Positions 19,280-31,399 of a stretch of 64,000 nucleotides of DNA are shown one piece after another. Numbering within the stretch: the first letter of the stretch is position 1; each line of letters begins with the position of its first letter. Source of the DNA: Enoplosus armatus (lineage: Eukaryota; Chordata; Actinopteri; Centrarchiformes; Enoplosidae); assembly GCF_043641665.1 (NCBI RefSeq), contig NC_092193.1, positions 14,827,501 through 14,891,500 of the forward strand, read 5' to 3'. The notes under the pieces were generated by a model, which saw nothing but the letters and a program-made list of their open reading frames with translations, was not told the origin of the DNA and did not search any database. The position numbers and the translations under genes are program-made.

Positions 19280-19410
19280 CCGAGGCCTGATGGACTTAAA
19301 CTCATCTCTGATGTGATCCAGGAGAAGCTTGGTATCACCTGGGTGTGCTGATGGGGGTCAACGTTGCCAACGAGGTTGCTGATGAGAGGTTTTGTGAGAC
19401 TCTGATCACT
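19280..19410 (+). pseudogene. Frameshifted gpd1 (glycerol-3-phosphate dehydrogenase) exon fragment
   Basis: One frame reads PDGLKLISDVIQEKLGIT (about 19289-19339). A different frame, from 19345, reads VLMGVNVANEVADERFCETL. Together they match consecutive conserved residues of NAD-dependent cytosolic glycerol-3-phosphate dehydrogenase (GPD1/GPD1L), in the catalytic-domain segment leading to VLMGAN.A.EVA...FCET. A net one-base deletion between the two parts shifts the frame, and the match begins and ends abruptly with no neighbouring gpd1 exons. It therefore looks like a lone duplicated exon rather than a gene. It is not obviously a processed copy, because only one exon's worth of sequence is recognisable. 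Confidence 0.75.
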
Positions 19411-21051
19411 GTGTTGCATGTTTTTGTTTTTTTATTTCTTGCCTTCACGCATGCCTTATTAAAGGTGAGTTTCAATTACAAAACAAAAGTGGGATTCATG
19501 CCTGTTGACGTCTTACATTTGAACTATTATGATATCATATGCAATAACACAGCAATTATCTGTGCTCAGCTACAACCTATTCTTGGTATCCAGAGATGTA
19601 CTTAAACATGTCCTGGTTAGATAATATCTGCATGTACTTTGAAACTCTCTAATCTGAAGATAGTGCAACAATAAAGATAGCAGAGCTCCGCTGCCATGCA
19701 ATTAGACTTATTACAGTACTGATAATACTGTGCTCTCTGTCATAGATCAGTGGAATTTGATGCAACAAATAAAACTAAAGAGGCGAGTGCTTGAAAGACT
19801 GAGGGATAGTGATCAGATAGGGTTTGTACAGGGGCCACACTGTAGGAATTATTTTACTTTTATAAAATAGCAATGAATCCATCAGACCAAGTCAGTGAAT
19901 CCATAACTCACACTGGTTCCACAAGAATTCATTTAAGTAACCTTTTCCTGACATGTTATATCCTTATATGTGAGGATTTTTGAAGTTGAGAAATTCTTGA
20001 ATTATATTTCTATTCTGTAAAGCCCCTGTGAACTGTAAAATGAATTTCAAATCAAACCCTTCAGAGCTATCTTCAGAGAGTTTGATGTATTCATATTGTG
20101 CGACATGCCTGACACATAATCATAAAAGATGAGAAACAAATGGGTCCTTCCCATCTGAACAGTTTCTTCAGAAAATGACTCTCTGGTGTCTCAGCTGTGT
20201 GCTCTGAATCCTGGGAATGAGTCTCCTTTTCTTTCTTCCCTCACATTCATGTCCCTCGCCACTTTGAAACTTGTGAACGGTTTAATAAAAGCGACATCCC
20301 AGAGAAAAGAAACTAAAAAGAAATGAAAGAAAAATCAAAAGAAAACATATCACATCTCTGTCTACTTTGAACTGTCTGATGAAGTTAAAAATATCAAAAG
20401 AAATCATCTGAAGAGAAACGAAAATGGCTTTCAATTATTTGAGCCAGGTGTATGCATGAGGTGTAACAATACTTTGAAGTCAAGGCAGCGATGGAAAGAT
20501 TGTGTTGATGATATTCATTGTGGAAACTAGAAGACAAACTGGTGATATTACTTTTTCTGTACTGACGAGGAGTTCAACAGCTCTGCCATTGAAGGAATCT
20601 CTTCCCCACTGTGATAATAGTTAGATACGTCTTTGCAAGTGTGCATGTTCCTCTTGTGTAACTGCTCTTCTATTACGTAATTTCTTTGCTTTATGGTGTG
20701 TACGCTTAGAAATAACACGAAACAGATGCACCTAATTATAGCAATAAAGATAAGAAACGGTGAGGCGGGGTCAGGTCGTTCTGCTATAGAAAAGCAAAAA
20801 GATTTTGTCATTGTTCGACTTTGGTAACAGATGGAAAGCACAGCAGCAGCAGCAGCGAGTGTCTTATTGATAGACACAAAGCTGAAGAAAAGTTTCCAAA
20901 AAAGTCCACTTTGACCAATTTTGACAACATCAAAAGTTTGCAGTTGCAGTCAGTTGAACCACAAAGCATTCTTCCTGTATTTTATTCTTAGAGGTCTGAA
21001 AGGGTGAAAATATTCACAAGGAAAACAGCAAAGAATAGATAAAAGTAATTC

Positions 21052-21190
21052 TTAGACTAACGACATGAGGAATAGCACTAGCAAGCAGTTCTGTGAGGCT
21101 GTACTTAGGCACAGCATTTTGTTTTTATTTCTTTTTCTATTTAGTTAACTGCTAATGTCAACATGCCAACATGCTCACAATGACAATGCC
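21052..21190 (+). repeat. Partial copy of a 'ttaggcacag' teleost repeat
   Basis: Contains 'ctgtacttaggcacagcatt' and 'caacatgctcacaatgacaa' style words shared with repeats at about 26040-26110 and 32130-32180. It lies upstream of creb3l3. Confidence 0.55.
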
Positions 21191-21619
21191 AACATAATTT
21201 TTTTGGTATAAAGTTAAAAGCGTGACTCTTTCCACCTTCTGTCTTTGAAAGCAATAAAAAAAGGAGTTCTAAATTAACCCTTTACAACAAAAAATTAATG
21301 TGAAACCACGCAGGGACTCAGTCCTGACTTGTCTTGATGACATCAAAGGTCACTCCGGGCTACCTGGGAGCAACTTTGAGTAATTAATCCATCAGTGAGT
21401 TTTCCTTTTGTGCTGATTGGCTCTCAGCTGTCTGCTAAACACTGGATTGGACGGTGATCAGCTGGGTTTGGGGAATACAGTTGTGTGATATGGCATTTCA
21501 ACTTTGTCCCTTGCTTCAGACTCAGACATTCCTCCCACAGAGAGGAACACATTGATCTGATTGTGTGCTTGATTCAGTTTCAGTGTAATTTCACCAGCTG
21601 CTGCATTAATGTTGGAATA

Positions 21620-24600
21620 ATGTCGCTGACTGCAGACAAGGTGAGACACATTTACTATTTCACTGGGTGCAGCTATTGGGTTGTGTTTTAAAGAGAATGA
21701 TTCAGACTGATTGTGCTGAAAAATAACAGTTTTAAAGAAAGGGGACGTGTGTTGATTTAAGGGGTCTTTGTCAAAGGCAAGTGTGGGATTGATCAACCTG
21801 AGTTTGCAACACCCCGACTGAAGATATTAATCATATTCATCAAAAACAAGCAGCTTTTCCTCTGAGAAAACAGGGAACACCTCAACTTAAAACCAGTGGT
21901 GGAATGTAACTAAGTATTTTTATCAAGTATTTAGGTGGGCTTGAGTATCAAGTAGCATTTTGGGCTACTTTCAACTTCTATCATAATTAAATATTGTACT
22001 TTACTTCACTCCATTTATCTGATAACTATGATTACCTTTCAGATTAAGATTTCATATGATAAACGTGATCAGTTTATGAAATACGATGCACTGTCAAAGA
22101 TTAAAACAGATGTTCCCAACATTTTTGGTTGTGACTTCTAATGAAAAACAGTGTCTAGTTGTGGCTCCTTCATCATGTTTCAGATGAGTCGTTGATGAGA
22201 CTTAATGAGAGACATTTCCCCTCTAAACTTCTCACATGGTTTCATTTAAATACGTATTTGAGGCACAAAGAGGTAAAATGATCCAAGAAATCAGAGAAAA
22301 GTGCAAAAACATAAATATACATTTGTGTATCAGAATTTAGCAAACTTAGTTTTATCTGGTGACCCTTTGGAGGGGCCCGACCCCTATGTTGGGAAACACT
22401 GGACTAAACCAGCTAACTGTATATAAAGTATTTAAAACTAGTTCCACCACGATCCGTAAAATACTGCTTACACATTGATGCATCAGTATTAACAGTCTAA
22501 TAATGTCAGATAGAATCATATATTAGTCACAGGAGACATTTTACTGCAGAATTAGTACTTTTGCTTTTGATACTTTAAGTACATCTTACAGCTAACACTT
22601 CTGTGTTCTTATGAATGCAGGACTTTTACTTATAACAGAATATTTCTACATTGTGGATACTTCTTCCACCACTGCTTAAAACCCATTGCTCAGAGTAGTC
22701 CTTCGTTTCAGGTGCACGGTGGGATGGACCTCATTGACCTCCTGCTCAGGAACACAGATGAAACACCCGGTTACCACAACAACCAACCGTGGACTACTCA
22801 TGACGTGAGTACGGTGGAGACAGAGTCACTCGGGAGACAATATGAATCTCATCATGAAAATCCGACTGTTGAGTTTGATCTGTATTCTCAACAAGGGTCA
22901 ATACATTATTGAGCTGAATCTTGGGACATATAGGAGCTGAGTTTCATTGTGTTCTCCTGTGTGGCAGCAACCATGACACACAGCAAGAGTCACGGGCAAA
23001 TCAGCTCAAGTATTTGGATGGCAGCTGTGTGTATGATCTTGTCTAGTGGCTGTGAGCGGGAATGTGATTGTCTGATTAAATCAGTCGATCCAGCAGTGGT
23101 GGTGTCATTTGATGATGTATACATACCCTCCTCCTCCTCCTCCACAGACCCTGCGCCCCGAGGGAAGTGCTGCTGATGACTTCCTCGACACCCTGCTGGG
23201 TGGGAGCGACTCCTCCTCGGCTCCGGCTTCCCCACTGTGGTCACCCTGCACCACTGACAGCGGCATCAACGAAGACCCCCAGACAGATCCCACAGAGAGT
23301 CTTCCCGAACCTTCCTGCACGGCTTTCCCAGCCTTCCACACACATGCTTTCCCTCAGCCTCCACCTCTGGAGACCCAGCCGCCACTACGTGAAAAAACGT
23401 CTGATGTTTCCATTGATCTAGGTAAGGCTCGATTTAGAGTAAAAAGGAAAGCTATGATGTGAAACTCTGTCACTTTATACTGGCAAGAAACTTGAAGCTT
23501 CAGAGTGAGCTGTTTTCATTTGGCCTGATGATGGTGCTATAGATGAAAGGTCAGAAGGTCACCAAAGCTGTTACAATTCATCCTGAGGGGCACATCAATG
23601 TACCAAATGTCTGTACCAAATTTCATGGCAATCCATCCAATAGTTGTGAAGATAATTTACTCAAAACCCCAAAATGGGAACGTCATGGTGGCGCCATGCT
23701 GACTATAAAACAACTTTCCTATTCACATACAGAAACTCAAACTCTTTCTAGAGAAACTATTGTATATGCAACGTAAAACATATCAAGGTATAAGCATTAC
23801 TGTCCTCGTAAAACAAGAGGAACAAGGTGAACCACGGCACTGGGCAACCAGCTATAAAACGGAGACCTTGGTGTGAGATTTATTTGTACTTTCTGTTGCA
23901 GAATAATGAGAGCTATTGACTGAGCCTTTGGACAGTTATGGGCCTTTTCAAAGAGCAAATAATTTGTTTTTCTCATTTCTGAGCATTTGTGAAAGATAAA
24001 GGGTTGTGCATTTGTCATTCATCGCATGAGGAAAATGTCTTTTGAGGGCTGCTTTTGAATAATGGTCCCTTTTCACATTGCTGATTATCGACATCCTCAA
24101 TGCTAAAAATACTGAGTGAAATTGACTGAGCAAACCAGATCTGCAACTACACAAAGATATCAAACACATAGAAAAGTCTCACGTATATTTTATTTGTTTA
24201 GTAAAGAACAGCAGGGTGCAGCAGTCACATATTTAAATCACTTATTGGCAGCAACCTAAACATTTTGCTTTTTGTTTGAATAGCACATGGAGGCAGTTTT
24301 GTGAATCATCACCAGCTGTTTCACTGGTTCAATCTGCAGGCTGGGAGTCCGGTGACCTCCAAGAGCAGTTTGGCATTGCATACCACCTAAGAACTACGAA
24401 CCAAACATCCCCTCTGTCGTCCACTCAGACTCTCACTGTGAAAGACCTGCTGCTATCCAACCTGGGACAGACAGTAAGTCAAGCTTTCTAACCGATGGAG
24501 GTATTAAATAAAAAAATAATTCAGTGAACTAACTGTACGGTCCACTGCTTCTCAGTGTTATTTGACCAGAAACCAGAGACCTTTTTGTGGCGACCTCACT

Positions 24601-25094
24601 CTGAGAAAACAGAAAACAGAATTTTATGAATTCTATGAACTGGTCCACTGCAGTTACTTCTTTTGGGTAAACTGCCCAGAGAGTCACTTTTACTGGAATA
24701 TTCTGTCCATCTGGTTCACAGGCGCAGCAAACCCTCCAGCATTCCCTGCAGGAGCTTGTACTTAATGAGGATGAGAAGAAGCTTCTGGCTAAAGAAGGGG
24801 TGAACTTACCCAGCAAGCTGCCCCTGTCCAAGGTACATGAGCAAGGCACACACTTATATGTATGTAGGGCAGATGTCTTGGCACACACACACACACACAC
24901 ACACACGTTGACTTAGGAAAATACATAGACTTACATTGATTTCCTGGAGGCTTACCCAAACCCTAACCTTAACCACTGACCCAAAATCAGCTTTTTCCAA
25001 ATTGGGGACACAGATCTTGTCCCCAGTTGGACAAGCTGTCCTCAATAAACTGGTCTTTAGTCTGAAATGTGTCCCCAAAGGCAGCCTAAGTCAG

Positions 25095-25136
<42 letters not shown>

Positions 25137-28100
25137 ACACCACACACAGTTACTGCCTCCTCTCTCTCTGTCACACACACTTGCATGCTTCATTCTTTGT
25201 TGATCATATTACCCCATGTGTTTCATCTCCCTGTCAAGTTTCAAGAGAGGGTTTTGAAGAAGATCCGGCGGAAAATCCGCAACAAGCACTCGGCTCAAGA
25301 AAGTCGGAAGAAGAAGAGGGAATATGTTGACAGTCTGGAGGGAAGGTAAGCATCCTCACTCAACTCCACATCATCTCTGCACACCATAGAAAATTAAACT
25401 TTTATCTGCACTCATTTGTTGTGCTCTGATTCACTCTATAATGAGCCTGTTTTGTCATACGCTTAATTAACTTTAACAAACTGTTGCATGGATGGGATGG
25501 GAACTATGTTAAAGAGGTAATTGCCCATTTTTCTATTTCATATCATTGTTGATAAAGCAGAGCTCATGAAAGCTTTTTCATTTCCTGATACCTGGTGATA
25601 CCTTGAAAAAGATTCTTGGGCTTACAGGGAATTCACAGCAACAGAAGTGGTTTGTTGGAATAAAAAGACAAAGAGCGGAGTTGCAGTAGCTGTCATGGCT
25701 GACCAAACAAAAAACAGACCAGATGCCTACAGAAAGTCAAACTTTTTCAAGAGAAAAAAGGCTTCACAGATTTAATTGACATCTGGGGAATTAAGCGCCA
25801 AAACACCACAGAAAAAAACACTGATCAAAACACAATGACTCTGCAGATGTTTGCTTCAAACTATCCGCTGATATTGTTCATTGTGATGTGATATGTGAAA
25901 TGTGGATTACAGAATTACTAACTTTATGTCAGGTTATCAGGTTATTTAGATGGTAAATGAAAATACTATGAGAGCATGATGAGCGAAATGCTTGTCTCAG
26001 TCTCTCATGACTCACAATAGCCAAGATATGTACACATGCTTGGTAACAAGAGTGTAGTTAGGCACAGTGGTGCTTTGAGCTAAATGCTCGTCTTAGATTA
26101 GTATGTTAGCGCGCTAACATTTCCTAATTAGCACTAAACAGAAAGTACAGCTGAGGATGATGGGAATATAATTCGTTTCGCAGGTATTTGGTCATTAACC
26201 AAAGTTTTCATTTGGCCTGATGATGGTGCTATAGATGAAAGGTCAGAGGTTCACCAAAGCTGTTACAATTCATCCTGAGGGGCACATCAATGTACCAAAT
26301 GTCTGTACCAAATTTCATGGCAATCCATCCAACAGTTGTGAAGATAATTTACTCAAAACCCCAAAATGGGAACATCATGGTGGCGCTAGAGGAAGTCAAG
26401 AGATCAAAAAAGTAATTAGGATCCATCGTCTGGGCACCATGAATGTCTGTACCAACGTTCATCTTAACCATCAAATAGTTGTTGAGATATGTCAGTCTGG
26501 AGCACAGAGGTGGATACACTGACATTACCATCAACATAGCCATGCTGACTATAAAACAACTTTCCTATTCACATACAGAAACTCAAACTCTTTCTAGAGA
26601 AACTATTGTATATGCAACGTAAAACATATCAAGGTACAAGCATTACTGTCTTCGTCACCAAGAACTCCAGAGGGAGGTGCTCTATGCTCACAAATCATTG
26701 TAATTATCCTGATTGTAAACAGAACATATTGTTGATTGTGGACTAATACTACTAAATAAGATAGGTAGTTCAGGACTGCCATACAATTAATGAACAGTCA
26801 GAATGTGAAGGTTTTCCAGCACAATCAGGAAATATTACATAAACAGTGCAGCTGTGAGCTTTCTTTGTCTGATCTGGGGTCAGTTGGAGAGACAACACGG
26901 TATATTGTGATAGCCTCTGGCACTAAAGAGCAGCAAAACCTCTCTGCGTTGCATCTGGAGGGGGAGTTAAGCCGAAGTCGAAGACTCTGTGTAGATGCAG
27001 CATCTCACAATGGAGGAACAGGAGGTTTGCCAAGATGGAGCTCAGTTTAATCCTCCTCCTCCTCCTCCTCCTCCTCTGTTCTACCTCCAGGCTGTGCAGA
27101 ATGAGCACTACCAAAACAGCCAGCCTTTGTCACCAAATCCTGCCTGCCTCCCCCACGTTGGCTCTTCCACCCCATCACACCTCCGCAAACAATGCAGGGT
27201 GGCAGAGCTTGTAGTTTGATTCGCAGGTTGAAAGACTTCTCAAAAAAGGGCAGTGCAGCAGTTCCCCCACATGGGTCGGGACCCCTCCAGGTTTATTGTT
27301 CATCAGCCCTCCCCAGACGCTTTGAACAATTGCTTGACCTTCCTGATGCTGACCTTCACATGAGTCTCCTTACACCACTGGACTGTAAAAACTTCAATGA
27401 TTGATCCCAAACATGAATGTGAAATCAGAGTGGTGGAGAGGGGAATAAAGCTGTGCTGCAATCCGTGTGGTAATCTATAAACCAAGAAACATGGGGGTTT
27501 CCACCTGAATCAATAAACATGGATTTTAATTATATTTTAAATAATACAGTTGTTTACACACAGTTGTGTGTTTCTCTCTTCTGTCTGTGTGCTTACTGCA
27601 TCGCCAAAAACAAACCTTCATGCATACACCCATTCTTTTTAAAACCCTTAATTATCGAATAGGAACTTGAAATATCTAATAGTGTGCTATCAACATCTCA
27701 TTCACGCTTGAGCTCTGTTGCCTCTGGACAACAAAAGTTTCATGATGGGGTGAGATTGTCAGCGGAGAGCAGAGTCAGCATTTGCTGGTAATTAAGGCGG
27801 CTGCAAGCAGAGCGTATCAACAGGGTATCATTATCAGTCGTCAGCTCAGTCAGAGGGCCATAATGGAGGGTGACTCACTCGCAGTGAATGAACGAAACAA
27901 GGGTGGGGGGGAGTCACTGGATGACAGAATGAGGTGCGAGATAACACTCAGCAGACGGATATTGGCAAAGAGAAAAACGAAGGGGAGACAATGCATCATA
28001 GCACAGTGTTATTTGATACCCTCCTTTCCTAATTTTATTTCCCCTCGATTCTTCTCTGTCTCTCTCTGTAGGATGTCTGCTTGTAGTGCTAACAACCTCG

Positions 28101-30507
28101 AACTGCAGAGGAAGATCCAGCAGTTGGAGAAGACCAACAAGTGAGTCCTCAAATGAGCCAAAAAGGGCTGCGACTAATAAATATTTCTGTTATTGTTTGA
28201 TCTATTTATTAGTTTTAGTTTTTAATGAAAATGACAGAAGGTCAAAGTGACATCTTCAAATAGCTTGCTTTGTCGGACTAACAGTCCAAAACCCAAAGAT
28301 ATTCAAATTACAGTGATTTAAAACAGAGAAAGGCAGCAAATTACCACATTTGAGAGGCTGGGATCATTGAATGTTGTCATTTTTGTTCAATAATTACTTA
28401 AATAATCCTATCGATTGACCATATGATTAATCAATTAATCAGTTGACCGTAAGCACAGCCTCCCTTAGTTGCTACGCCTGTCGAGCTCTCCGTTCTCACA
28501 GGGCACATCTTGTGCAGTTTAGTTGAAACATTGTGAAACAGTTGGACCCTGATTCTCATGTCCAGCTGACGGCCGCCAATTTTGTGATTTTTAAATGATA
28601 AACTACCACTTGCACATTTTATCAGCTGTAGGTAATCAGTTTATCTAACATTAGTTCCAGCTGACTTGTTTTAGAATGAAAACCCTGTAAAAGGTGCACG
28701 TGATGAGGCTAAAGCTGAATGTGCCGGGCAAAAAGTCAGCGTCCTCACCAGTTAATGATCCTTGTAGAAGACATGGAAATAAAGAAACAACATTGTTCTT
28801 GTGTTGCACATGTATGATAAGGAAACTGTAAGATTAGACGGTTATTTCACTGTAACATAACACAGTTTGGGTGCTTAGAAAAAGCTTTTCGGATGAGGAC
28901 TAACCAATGTGTTTGTTGTAATGTTGCTGGAGTGTAAACTTCCCCAAATCCAATAAAGTTCAAGAATCCAAGTTCCAAAATTGTTATCCTAAACTCTGAT
29001 AGCATCCAGGATTGGCTTCCACATGGTGAGGGAATGCAAGCTACACAGTGAACGTGCTAATGTCGTGAACGGGCGTTTTTTAAATTGTAACCTGTAACCC
29101 CAAAAACTAATGTAGTGAAGTGGTCCTTGGCTTTGGAAGTAATGCTAATGTTAGTTTAGGTAGTTAATTTAGGTAGTTAGCTGGACATAAACAGATAAAC
29201 ACACTCTTCAATCTATTCTTTACACTTTTGCTTTGTTTCTTTTTAGTTTTAGAAAGGTAATTTACGGTCAGTTAAGCTCTTCAGCTGACTGCTGCTGGAA
29301 ACACAGAACCACAAATGCAGCTCAGCATCACCTCTTTCCATCTTTGAAAATCCTCTTAAGGACTCCATTGTGGGCATAATCTCAAACACAGGAAACAAAC
29401 CCAACAAAGTACCATTTAAAGTGGTGCCTTGAATATTTTACTGTCTCAGTTCATCTTTTTATTTGCCATTTAATCTCACCCTCTGTTTGTTTTTGTGTGG
29501 CTAAATTGTTTGTATGAGCCATGTCTCTCTTTTGTGCGTTAATTCTTGTGTGTTGGATTATGTCTGTGAGAGTTTCATTGATCTTTATTGATTTTGCCCT
29601 CAGCGCCTCCCTCTCCAGATGCTGACAACCTCCCTCAGAAAACTTTCTACTGAGGAGGCTCAGTATAAAATTACCAGAATACAAAGCCCATCCAATTTTA
29701 AAACCTCACACGGCACTCTCTGACTTTGCTTCCTCTTCATCTCATTATGCTGCTTTCTTCCTGACGCTGGCAGAGTGCTGCAGTGAATTGAAACAAAACG
29801 CGGGAAGAGACGGCGTGCCAACACTTCCCCCCCGCGTGCGGTTCTTCTGTTTGTTGTTGTCGTTGCCAGTGATCACAGATCCTGAAAAAATGATGGTTAT
29901 AGGAACCTTTGGACCCTCATGTAAAAAGTCTCTTTCATCTTTCTATCTGTATTTGTATTGCAGTGCTCTGTTGGAGCAGCTAAGCCGGCTACAGGCTCTC
30001 CTTCCTAACAGCTCCAACAAAACAAAACACAGAGGGACCTGCATCCTGGTGAGATATATAACACATTACATTAATTTACACCATTGGGAATTTTCTCAGA
30101 CAGCATAATCTGCACCAACTAAATGATTGAAGTAGGTCAGTGCCCGAGCACACCATTAAAAACCACTGCCTGTGCTCCCCTGTTGACTACTGCTGTGTTT
30201 ACCTTTAAGATCTTAATCGAGCCAAATGTTTGACTAGCAGCTGCGCTCATCTTTTGTGCAAACATGTATGTAGGTTATGCCTAATAACTCCCTTTCTTCT
30301 TTTCCCTGTGCTTCCTGTCATTTCCCTCTGGTCTCCGTCTTCTTGGCCTGTTTTTGTCCTGCTGTCTATTCATGTCCAGGTTTTGCTCCTCTCCTTCTCC
30401 CTGCTCATTTCCTCAAATCTTCAGCCAGACCCTTACAGCCAAAACAGCCAGAGAGAGTACACACAGAGCAAAGGTCTGTATACATACACAGTCACTCTCT
30501 CTCTCTG

Positions 30508-30541
<34 letters not shown>

Positions 30542-30556
30542 ACACACACATACACA

Positions 30557-30605
<49 letters not shown>

Positions 30606-30746
30606 TCCTCTCCTCCACATCTCTGCCCCACAGTGCTGTCCCGCTCCTTGCAGTTGATGGATGAAGTGCAAGACGTCCCTCCTCTTCCTCTCTTCTCTGT
30701 CTCCAGGGACTTTGATGCTCTGTACAGCCTGACAGAGAAGCACTGA
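21620..30746 (+). CDS. creb3l3: CREB3L3-like ER-anchored bZIP transcription factor, complete
   Basis: Membrane-tethered transcription factor that, when cleaved in the Golgi, activates acute-phase and lipid/glucose genes. Exons: 21620-21640, 22712-22804, 23148-23421, 24340-24473, 24722-24832, 25239-25345, 28072-28140, 29964-30048, 30380-30473, 30634-30746; sum 1101 nt, 366 aa. Acidic N-terminus with [46 protein letters not shown]; basic region [20 protein letters not shown] (from residue ~214); leucine zipper; membrane span [17 protein letters not shown] (~296-312); short lumenal tail (~54 aa) with VLSRSLQ, a possible site-1 protease site. Human CREB3L3 is 461 aa, so the lumenal part is much shorter here. 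The 7-codon first exon (MSLTADK) is inferred; the alternative start is Met at 22724. Neighbours eef2 and sirt6 support CREB3L3 over other CREB3 paralogues. Confidence 0.9.
21894..22674. mobile_element. Non-autonomous hAT-like element with 8-bp target duplication
   Basis: Terminal inverted repeats CAGTGGTGGAA (21894-21904) and TTCCACCACTG (22664-22674) are flanked by identical 8-bp direct repeats CTTAAAAC (21886-21893 and 22675-22682). An 8-bp duplication is the hAT superfamily signature. The interior has no open transposase frame. A second repeat appears nested inside it (about 22107-22405, ending 'gttgggaaacactgg'). The element lies in creb3l3 intron 1, and its duplication ends 29 bases before the exon 2 boundary at 22712. 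Confidence 0.88.
23513..23810 (+). repeat. Interspersed repeat, shorter copy (creb3l3 intron 3)
   Basis: Nearly identical to 26205-26656 from 'ttttcatttggcctgatgat' to 'ggtggcgc' and again from 'catgctgactataaaacaac' to 'aagcattactgtc', but it lacks about 150 internal bases present in the other copy. Short open frames in it are shared by both copies and are not evidence of a gene. Confidence 0.85.
24878..25150. repeat. Two (CA)n microsatellites in creb3l3 intron 5
   Basis: Runs at about 24882-24906 and 25097-25148 flank about 190 bases of unique sequence. Reading frames through them are CA-repeat artefacts. Confidence 0.9.
26040..26656 (+). repeat. Interspersed repeat, longer copy (creb3l3 intron 6)
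   Basis: Begins with the 'ttaggcacagtggtgctttg' module, passes through 'gttagcgcgctaacatttcc', then 'cctgatgatggtgctataga' and 'catggcaatccatccaacag', and ends with the same roughly 110-bp tail as the copy at 23513-23810. Related, more diverged wording is found at 32110-32570. The family is common in percomorph fish; I do not assign it a class. Confidence 0.8.
28165..28455 (+). repeat. 'Gctgcgactaat' teleost repeat in creb3l3 intron 7
   Basis: Starts 'gggctgcgactaataaat' and contains 'gtgacatcttcaaatagctt', 'aacagtccaaaacccaaaga', 'tttgagaggctgggatcat', ending 'gattaatcaattaatcag'. The same ordered words recur at about 900-1095 and 58735-59045, and terminal pieces at about 50229-50270 and 52255-52325 (reverse). 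Confidence 0.75.
30508..30602. repeat. Long (CA)n microsatellite inside the last creb3l3 intron
   Basis: About 90 bases of CA with a few TA interruptions fill most of the 160-base intron 30474-30633, starting 35 bases after the donor and ending about 30 bases before the acceptor. Confidence 0.95.
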
Positions 30747-31389
30747 CCCTGACCAATCTCCCTACGGTAGACTTCCCATCCAGCACAGGGACAATCACAG
30801 GCCTCCTTGGGACCCCCAGGAGGAAAGATGTAGCAAAGGTGCGCAGGCTCGCCTGCATCCAAAGGAGCAGTTTGATTGTTTTCCAGCATCCGTCTCTCAC
30901 TGCAGAGACTGAGTGAGGGTTTTATGGTGCGTTTGCCATCAACACACAAACAGCTAGTTAAAAGACTTTAAACTGAAATTCACTCACTCAGACGGAGGTC
31001 GGTGTGGAGCTCATCCAGATGTCATTTTTCATTTTGATTTGGAAAATGGAGCCTCAGGGACTTGGTGGAATATGTATTATAGTGCTGCATGCATTGCATG
31101 TATGATTTGTAAAAGAAAATGTATATGTATATTCACTGCTATATTTTATTATTTACTTTTAATGTATATGTTGAAAAACCTAAAAAAAGATTTTAGTTGC
31201 ATTTTGTAATAGTTGCAAAGTGAGTGCAAAACTGACAAAGCACAAGAGAATTAAAAAAAGTGTATTCCAGTGGATTTTGTTTCTTTCAGTAATTCCATGT
31301 GTCCAGTTTGAGATTGATTTGATTTGCATCCCGAACATACAGAGGCAATATCTGAAAAACAAAAAAGTTGCTGGATGACTTCTCACTTC

Positions 31390-31395
31390 AATAAA
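31390..31395 (+). terminator. Candidate poly(A) signal of creb3l3
   Basis: AATAAA, 644 bases after the creb3l3 stop codon, in AT-rich sequence. Confidence 0.4.
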
Positions 31396-31399
31396 AAAC

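Noticed and set aside
27040..27404. (CCT)n run followed by CCTCCAG and an open frame in creb3l3 intron 6
   Set aside because: It could pass for a polypyrimidine tract and cryptic exon, but exons 6 and 7 join in frame without it and the bZIP sequence is continuous.
30277..30657. Long frames with THTHTH or CVCVCV stretches
   Set aside because: Produced by the (CA)n microsatellite in the last creb3l3 intron; not protein coding.
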